From Colimorpha_A sp045540115 (lineage in GTDB: Bacteria; Bacillota; Clostridia; Oscillospirales; CAG-272), in NCBI GenBank assembly GCA_045540115.1, contig JAZQGR010000088.1, positions 1 through 10,537 of the forward strand: a DNA stretch of 10,537 nucleotides. Reading direction: 5' to 3'. The notes under the pieces are model-generated. The model was not told where the DNA came from. It saw only the letters and a list, made by a program, of their open reading frames with translations, and made no database searches. The translations under genes were made by a program, and so were the position numbers. Below, piece after piece: positions 5,760 to 10,537 of this stretch. Numbering within the stretch: position 1 is the stretch's first letter; the number at the start of each line of letters is the position of its first letter.

Positions 5760-7760
5760 ATGGCCGGGAATGTAAAAGGCATAACAATACAATTTCGAGG
5801 CGAAACAAAAGAATTTGATGAGGCGTTAAGAAAAATAAACTCCGAAATCAAGAGTACGGACTCGGAATTAAAAAAAGTAAATAAGGCTTTAAAATTCAAC
5901 CCATCGAGCGTTGAACTGTGGAGGCAAAAACAGGATTTGCTAAAACAGAAAATCAACGAAACAAAGGAAAAACTCGACACTCTCAAAGACACACAGAAAA
6001 AAGTCGACGGTGGCGAGATTGAAATGACGGCGGAGGAATACCGAAACCTACAGAGAGAAATAGTCGAGTCGGAGAGTAAACTCAAAACCTTTAACGGGCA
6101 ACTCCGACAGATTGGAAATGCTAACCTCAAAGCGTTATCAATGCAGCTCAAGGATATCGGGGACAAAATGACGAAAGCCGGGCAAGCAATGACGACAAAG
6201 GTCACGGCGCCAATCGTTGCGGGCTATACGGCAGCAGCAAAATATGCGTCGGACTATGAGGAGAATCTCAATAAGCTCGATGTCGCTTTCGGTTCAAACT
6301 CTCAAGCTGTTAAGGATTGGGCGAATAACGCACGAGAGGCCTATGGCCTGTCAAAGGTCCAGGCGACAGACGCAGCGTCGGCATTTGGTGCTCTCGGAAA
6401 GGGCATCGGATTATCCGACGCAGAGGCAGCGTCAATGTCTACAACGTTAGCCGGATTGTCTGCGGATTTAGGTTCGTATTTCAATGTTGGCGTCGATGAG
6501 TCCGCGAAAGCCCTCGAGGGAATATTTACGGGCGAATCTGAGGCTCTGAAAAAATTCGGTGTTGTAATGACCGATACGAATCTTCAACAGTTTGCAGCGG
6601 ATCAGGGGCTCGTTTGGAAAGAAATGAGTCAGGCCGAAAAGACAGCACTCCGTTATCAGTACGTGCTCGAAAAGACGAAAGACGCTCAGGGTGACTTCTC
6701 GAGAACTAGTGACGGAACGGCAAACAGTACGAAGATATTCCAGGCTTCTATTCAAGACCTTGCAACATCTATAGGAACGAACCTTTTGCCGATCATTACT
6801 CCGGTAATTCAAAAGATTACGGAATGGGTCAACAAGTTTAACGAGCTGTCTCCGGCAACGCAAAAAATTATAACGATTGTCGGACTAATTGTCGCAGCTA
6901 TCGGCCCTGTGCTTGTAATTATCGGAACGCTGGCGTCGAGTATCGGATCCATTATCGGGCTTGTCGGAATGGTTGGCCCGGTTATTGCGGGCATCGCTGG
7001 ACCTATTGCAATCGCGATAGGAGTGATCGCCTTGCTGGTTGCTGCCGGCGTTGCTCTCTATAAGAATTGGGACACAATCAAGGCGAAAGCAATCGAGATT
7101 AAGAACGCTGTCGTCGCGAGGTGGAACGAGCTCAAGACGAACGTCACAAACACGGTCAATGCCTTAAAAGCGACAATTACTAATATTTGGAACAGTATCA
7201 AGTTAGCCGTTTTCAATGTTGTGCGGAGCGTCGTTCAGAAGGTCGTCGGAGATTTCGGCGTTTTGAAAAATAACGTCTCTTCGATTTGGAACAGTATCAA
7301 GTCGGCAATCACGAACCCGATATCGACCGCATACAACACCGTCAAGGGTTGGATCAGTAAATTAAAGAATCTATTCCCGCTGCACGTCGGCAAAATCATG
7401 ACGGGATTGAAGGTCCCTCATATCAAAGTAAGCGGAGGAAAGGCTCCGTTTGGTATCGGAGGCAAGGGATCCGCGCCGAGTATCAACGTCGATTGGTACG
7501 CACAGGGCGGAATCTTTACACGTCCGACGCTCTTGTCGAACGGAAACAGACTCGCCGGAGTAGGCGAAGCTGGTCCTGAGGCGGTTCTTCCTATTAGCAA
7601 GCTGCAAGAAATGGTCGATTTCGGAAACGCTCCGGGTAACGCCATTATGCAGCAGCAGACGAGGATCCTGTTGGCAATCTATGAAGAGCTTCAAAAAGAG
7701 AAGAATTTCAAGGTCGATGGAATTTGGGCGGGCCGTTACGTTAATAGCTTAGTGAGGTGA
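5760..7760 (+). CDS. Tail tape measure protein
   Basis: A 666-residue tape measure protein, which sets tail length and lies in the tube lumen until DNA ejection. Residues about 15-120 form a charged coiled coil. Residues 130-360 hold the conserved tape measure domain (KYASDYEENLNKLDVAFG, LSADLGSYFNVGVDESAKAL, IFTGESEALKKFGVVM). Residues 369-432 are very hydrophobic, Ile/Val/Gly-rich, likely membrane-inserting at infection. Residues 433-535 carry helical repeats with Trp at 437, 455, 477, 510 and 531. The C-terminus has YAQGGIFTRPTLLSNGNRLAG and GEAGPEAVLPISKL, a common tape measure ending. With the rule of thumb of about 0.15 nm per residue, the tail would be near 100 nm. AGGTGA (5750-5755) is close to the ATG. 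There is no obvious peptidase domain. Confidence 0.94.
   Translation: MAGNVKGITIQFRGETKEFDEALRKINSEIKSTDSELKKVNKALKFNPSSVELWRQKQDLLKQKINETKEKLDTLKDTQKKVDGGEIEMTAEEYRNLQREIVESESKLKTFNGQLRQIGNANLKALSMQLKDIGDKMTKAGQAMTTKVTAPIVAGYTAAAKYASDYEENLNKLDVAFGSNSQAVKDWANNAREAYGLSKVQATDAASAFGALGKGIGLSDAEAASMSTTLAGLSADLGSYFNVGVDESAKALEGIFTGESEALKKFGVVMTDTNLQQFAADQGLVWKEMSQAEKTALRYQYVLEKTKDAQGDFSRTSDGTANSTKIFQASIQDLATSIGTNLLPIITPVIQKITEWVNKFNELSPATQKIITIVGLIVAAIGPVLVIIGTLASSIGSIIGLVGMVGPVIAGIAGPIAIAIGVIALLVAAGVALYKNWDTIKAKAIEIKNAVVARWNELKTNVTNTVNALKATITNIWNSIKLAVFNVVRSVVQKVVGDFGVLKNNVSSIWNSIKSAITNPISTAYNTVKGWISKLKNLFPLHVGKIMTGLKVPHIKVSGGKAPFGIGGKGSAPSINVDWYAQGGIFTRPTLLSNGNRLAGVGEAGPEAVLPISKLQEMVDFGNAPGNAIMQQQTRILLAIYEELQKEKNFKVDGIWAGRYVNSLVR
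7185..7302 (+). repeat. Direct repeat pair inside the tape measure gene
   Basis: An identical 19-base stretch occurs at 7185-7203 and 7284-7302, exactly 99 bases (33 codons) apart, both encoding IWNSIK. With related WNELK and WISKL units nearby it marks a Trp-centred helical repeat; several tape measure proteins carry aromatic repeats spaced at multiples of 11 residues, and 33 and 22 fit that spacing here. It probably arose by internal duplication. Confidence 0.7.
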
Positions 7761-7766
7761 TAAAGC

Positions 7767-8606
7767 ATGAAAGACACAATTCGTTATTACGACAGAAACA
7801 ACGTGCTGCGTCTCACTCTAAACGAATATCCGTACTACTCGGAGCCGTCAGATCTGAAAGATTGGATATGGGGCTTCAACGAACAGTTCGGAATAATCAA
7901 CACGTTCTATCGTAATAAAACAGAGTACGAGTTAGTCGTCGGAATCGCGGGGGACTATCTCCCGCATCACGACGCGCTCTGTGACATATTCTCGGCGGAC
8001 GTCATCGCAAACGAGCCGGGTTATCTTGAGCTGAGAGGCTGGAGGCTGCCGTGCTACATTGTCGAAGCATCCTATGAGTATGGGCTCTCGCTCGACAGAC
8101 AAGCGAAATTCCGCGTCCGCTCCGTCAATTCGACGTGGATCCGCACAAACACGCGCTCATATAATGGCGTTCCAGGCGGAGGACTCGGAGGCGAAGATCT
8201 CGGAAGGGATTACACCTATACAGACGGGCTCCTCGGACGCGGTTACAACTACGGCTATTCACAGCCGGAGTCACACGCCGACGTTATCAATCTGCCGGGC
8301 ACAGGTAACGGCTTCGAGGTCATGGTTTACGGACCGCAGACGAATCCGGTTATCTATCTCAATAACAAACCGATACAGGTCAACGTCGAACTGTCGGCAC
8401 AGCAGAGACTCCACATCGTAAGCAACGGATCCGTTAAGACGATTGAGATCCTCAGCGCGAGCGGTCAGGCGACAGACGCATTCGTTTATAGAGACAAAGA
8501 AAACAGCCCATTCCTGACGCTGGGACAGCATACAGATCTCACATTCGGACAGATCCGGTTCGACTTCACAACGATCGAGAGGAGGTCAGAGCCGACATGG
8601 ACCTAA
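7767..8606 (+). CDS. Distal tail protein (Dit-like)
   Basis: A 279-residue protein in the distal tail protein slot right after the tape measure. Dit forms the ring joining tail tube to tip and baseplate. The N-terminal half (to about residue 130) is beta-rich and includes DLKDWIWGFNEQFGIINTFYRN, LELRGWRLPCYIVEASYEY and RQAKFRVRSVNSTWIR, like the belt domain of Dit family proteins. A Gly/Tyr-rich linker (133-165) leads into a C-terminal beta domain with FEVMVYGPQTNPVIYLNNK (183-201) and SAQQRLHIVSNGSVKTIEI, which resembles the galectin-like domain seen in Dit proteins. GAGGTG (7754-7759) overlaps the tape measure stop and lies 7 nt before the ATG. It overlaps the next gene by 10 bases. Confidence 0.82.
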   Translation: MKDTIRYYDRNNVLRLTLNEYPYYSEPSDLKDWIWGFNEQFGIINTFYRNKTEYELVVGIAGDYLPHHDALCDIFSADVIANEPGYLELRGWRLPCYIVEASYEYGLSLDRQAKFRVRSVNSTWIRTNTRSYNGVPGGGLGGEDLGRDYTYTDGLLGRGYNYGYSQPESHADVINLPGTGNGFEVMVYGPQTNPVIYLNNKPIQVNVELSAQQRLHIVSNGSVKTIEILSASGQATDAFVYRDKENSPFLTLGQHTDLTFGQIRFDFTTIERRSEPTWT

Positions 8607-9613
8607 TTTATGTAAGAACAGACGGCGACGGAATAACGACGAGCGGGTTCCTGACAAACTACGAGGCGACGTTCGACGTATCGACCGACCTCGATTATGT
8701 GACAAATAAATTCGAAATCACAACGGCCCTCCCTACAAGTAAGGAGGGTTTATTGTGGGCCGAAAACGAGATTAGCACGATCATATACGTCGAGGGCACA
8801 GAGTACGGAGGCGAGATCTCAGGCTCGGAGATCAGCATCGCAGACAACACAATCAAATACACGGGCCGGACCTGGAGAGGCTGCCTCGATCAATGGATCA
8901 TCGAGCCGCCAGCGGGTCAGGACTATTTGGTTGTTTCGGGGAATCTTGCAGACTCGCTCCGGTTGCTGCCGATGGGGGAATTCATAAGCGTCTCAGATAC
9001 GCCATATGTGGGCGGAACTTATCAGTTCAACCGATACATTAAGACGTTCGAGGGAGCGACGAATCTACTCGCGGCAGCGCAATCAAATCTGAGGATGGCG
9101 TTCCGTTTCGTATCAGATGGAGAATCGGGGACCGCGTGGCTTGACGTCGTAGAGGCTCGAGACATGAGGAACACCGTCGAGGTATCACAGGACTACAACG
9201 ACAAGATCCAGCTCACGATCACACGAGACGGGAACACACCGAGAGAGCTGATCTGTCTCGGATCAGGCGAGCTCAAAGACAGAGAAGTATTGAAGCTCTA
9301 CGCCGATTCAGATTGGAATGTTTCGACAACACCGATAGCCGGCGCTTATCCTGTCGAGGTCTATGACTTCTCAAGCAGCGAAGATCTTGCAGCAGACGGA
9401 CGAAAACACTTCCTCGAACTGATCCACAATCATGAGCAGATCGAGGTAACGATTTCTGATTTGGATATAAGGCTCTCCGACATTATCGGAGCTAAAGACA
9501 TATTAACGGGTGAGACAGTATCAGCTGAAATAACCTCGATAATATGGCGCTGCACGAATTACGGCGACTACCAGGTCGAGAACTACGAATATAAAACACG
9601 GGTACTTATGTAG
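8597..9613 (+). CDS. Tail hub protein (Siphovirus Gp37-like)
   Basis: A 338-residue protein resembling the Siphovirus ReqiPepy6 Gp37-like family, which occupies the tail hub/Tal position after Dit and is thought to close the tube at the tip. Recognisable parts are KFEITTALP near the N-terminus, the block YTGRTWRGCLDQWIIEPP (88-105), IKTFEGATNLLAAAQSN and the pattern LICLGSGELKDREVLKLYAD (218-237), where related proteins have a similar G-x-G-E-L-x-x-R segment. The final part YGDYQVENYEYKTRVLM is typical of the family end. No muralytic or peptidase domain follows, unlike long Tal proteins. GGAGG at 8581-8585 is 11 nt upstream of the ATG, a rather long spacing, and start coupling to the Dit gene is likely. 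Confidence 0.82.
   Translation: MDLIYVRTDGDGITTSGFLTNYEATFDVSTDLDYVTNKFEITTALPTSKEGLLWAENEISTIIYVEGTEYGGEISGSEISIADNTIKYTGRTWRGCLDQWIIEPPAGQDYLVVSGNLADSLRLLPMGEFISVSDTPYVGGTYQFNRYIKTFEGATNLLAAAQSNLRMAFRFVSDGESGTAWLDVVEARDMRNTVEVSQDYNDKIQLTITRDGNTPRELICLGSGELKDREVLKLYADSDWNVSTTPIAGAYPVEVYDFSSSEDLAADGRKHFLELIHNHEQIEVTISDLDIRLSDIIGAKDILTGETVSAEITSIIWRCTNYGDYQVENYEYKTRVLM
8727..8755 (+). promoter_or_regulatory. Hairpin with an internal Shine-Dalgarno and in-frame TTG in the hub gene
   Basis: CCCTCC (8727-8732) pairs with GGAGGG (8743-8748), loop of 10 bases, followed by TTTATT, resembling a small intrinsic terminator on the coding strand. The right arm carries AAGGAGG (8741-8747), a near-perfect Shine-Dalgarno sequence 5 nt before TTG 8753, which is in the hub reading frame (Leu53). 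It might allow a shorter hub product or a regulated pause. It could also be chance sequence under codon constraint. Confidence 0.3.
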
Positions 9614-9624
9614 GAGGTTTATAA

Positions 9625-10338
9625 ATGGGTGCAACAATAATAACCGGTTACACCGGAACGAGGCACATCACGCCGGCTATGGACGCTGCTGTTTATCGTT
9701 CGGCGTTCGGATCTGACAGCGTCATTCTTGCAGACGGGAACCAGCTCGAGGGATCCATGCCGTCGATCAATGAATTTACAATCATGGACGGGCTTGTTTC
9801 GATGCAAGGTCATCAGATACAGGTCACACAGGAGACGCTGCCGGTCGATACTTGCGCGAACGGATATAGCAGAATCGACCTCGTCGTTATGCGGTTCGAG
9901 CACGATAACAGCTCACAGATTGACTCCGTTTCGCTCCTGGTGCTCAAGGGTGCAGAGGTATCGAGTCCGAATACACCTGTCGCGCCGTCTTACAATACGG
10001 GCGTAATTGATTCGGGTGCGTCGGTCGTGGATATGCCGTTATATCAGATCAATCTGAGCGGTTCGACCGTCACGTTTTCACAGATAGCAACGCTGGTTGA
10101 CAGAACTATCGACAACCTCGGAACGCTTGTCGTCGAGGCTGGTACGATCTCGAGTCTGCCGGTGACGATTACAAACGAAGAGATCCACGAGTCACACGTC
10201 GTTGTGAATTCTGTTCTCGGTACTCCGTCAGCTCAGACGAGCGATTGGACGGTTACAACAAACGAGGGATCTCTGACAATCTCAGGATCAATCAGCGGAT
10301 CTACAACGTTAACGCTATATCTCAATATGTCACGATAG
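9625..10338 (+). CDS. Baseplate/appendage structural protein
   Basis: A 237-residue tip protein. Residues 1-160 match a common phage baseplate/appendage N-terminal domain: MGATIITGYTGTRHITPAMD, a region on DGLVSMQGHQIQV (55-67), the strand YSRIDLVVMRFEHDN (81-95) and VSLLVLKGAE, then VVDMPLYQINLSG (134-146) and a TLVDR end. Residues 164-237 form a separate Ser/Thr-rich beta segment (SGSISGSTTLTLYLNMSR at the end), which may be a host-contact or trimerising domain. AGGAGG (9612-9617) is 7 nt before the ATG. Whether it is the receptor-binding protein or a mount for one further downstream cannot be told from the window. Confidence 0.75.
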   Translation: MGATIITGYTGTRHITPAMDAAVYRSAFGSDSVILADGNQLEGSMPSINEFTIMDGLVSMQGHQIQVTQETLPVDTCANGYSRIDLVVMRFEHDNSSQIDSVSLLVLKGAEVSSPNTPVAPSYNTGVIDSGASVVDMPLYQINLSGSTVTFSQIATLVDRTIDNLGTLVVEAGTISSLPVTITNEEIHESHVVVNSVLGTPSAQTSDWTVTTNEGSLTISGSISGSTTLTLYLNMSR

Positions 10339-10352
10339 GAGGACGATAACAA

Positions 10353-10537
10353 ATGGACAAGTTTTTTCTCGTGCAGATCAAACGCACAAACGGCGTAATT
10401 GAAAAGGGCGTGGTGGTCAAAGACGACTTTGACGCAGCAAAGCAGAGTTATCACGCATATCTCGGAGCATACGCTTTCGGAAACGACAAGGATAAGGACG
10501 GAAACATAAAAACAGATTATGTAATGGTTCAGATCCT
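10353..10537 (+). CDS. Small conserved phage protein of unknown function (partial, 3' end cut)
   Basis: The frame from ATG 10353 is open to the window end (61 full codons). The protein starts MDKFFLVQIKRTNGVIEKG, continues VVVKDDFDAAKQSYHAYLGAY and has an Asp/Lys-rich turn NDKDKDGN before a strand TDYVMVQIL. I recall similar small proteins after tail tip genes in phages of Clostridia, but no function is established. AGGAGGA (10337-10343) lies 9 nt upstream, overlapping the stop of the previous gene, so it is part of the same operon. The alternating strand-helix-strand pattern suggests a small alpha-beta fold. Confidence 0.8.
   Translation, partial: MDKFFLVQIKRTNGVIEKGVVVKDDFDAAKQSYHAYLGAYAFGNDKDKDGNIKTDYVMVQI

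Noticed and set aside
5738..6205. A 155-codon minus-strand frame opposite the start of the tape measure gene
   Set aside because: It is a shadow of the Lys/Glu-rich coiled coil in antisense (Phe/Leu/Ser-rich), with no plausible domain.
8059..8421. A 120-codon + strand frame inside the Dit-like gene
   Set aside because: Out-of-frame Arg/Ser/Thr-rich reading, with no family pattern; the Dit frame accounts for the region.

Overview
The window is a late structural module of a tailed phage with a long non-contractile tail (siphovirus, HK97-type head), either a free phage or a prophage. All genes lie on the + strand and are packed head to tail. Most have a strong GGAGG-type ribosome binding site and many overlap by 1-11 bases. 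The proteins resemble those of phages of Bacillota, most likely Clostridia of gut or rumen type (Lachnospiraceae/Oscillospiraceae). That host guess rests on remembered family resemblance, the purine-rich ribosome binding sites and mid-range GC; no host gene is present to confirm it.

Head region (13-3122): portal protein, HK97-family prohead protease and major capsid protein (MCP) carrying its own N-terminal scaffold-like coiled coil. Just after the MCP stop lies a 35-codon HeH/SAP-like reading frame with no good ribosome binding site. It is open in the -1 frame back into the MCP end, where the MCP has a run of five G's followed by a stop. A -1 frameshift there would give a 423-residue MCP with a C-terminal HeH-like domain. 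This is the most interesting observation in the window. A hairpin sits at the end of that frame.

Connector region (3151-4417): gp6-like head-tail connector, head-closure/head-tail joining protein, HK97 gp10-like protein and a tail-terminator-type protein, translationally coupled by short overlaps or tight spacing.

Tail region (4431-9613): phi13-family major tail protein followed by a clear intrinsic terminator (5001-5037) in mid-operon; a tail assembly chaperone pair (G and G-T) whose second part is reached by -1 frameshifting; a 666-residue tape measure protein; a distal tail (Dit-like) protein; and a Gp37-like tail hub protein.

Tip region (9625-10537): a baseplate/appendage protein with a probable variable C-terminal beta domain, then the start of a small protein of unknown function cut by the window end.

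The gene order follows assembly: packaging vertex and shell, connector, tail tube, length ruler with chaperones, and tip. No tRNA, CRISPR array, insertion sequence, integrase or host gene is visible, and no gap longer than 300 bases lacks a gene.
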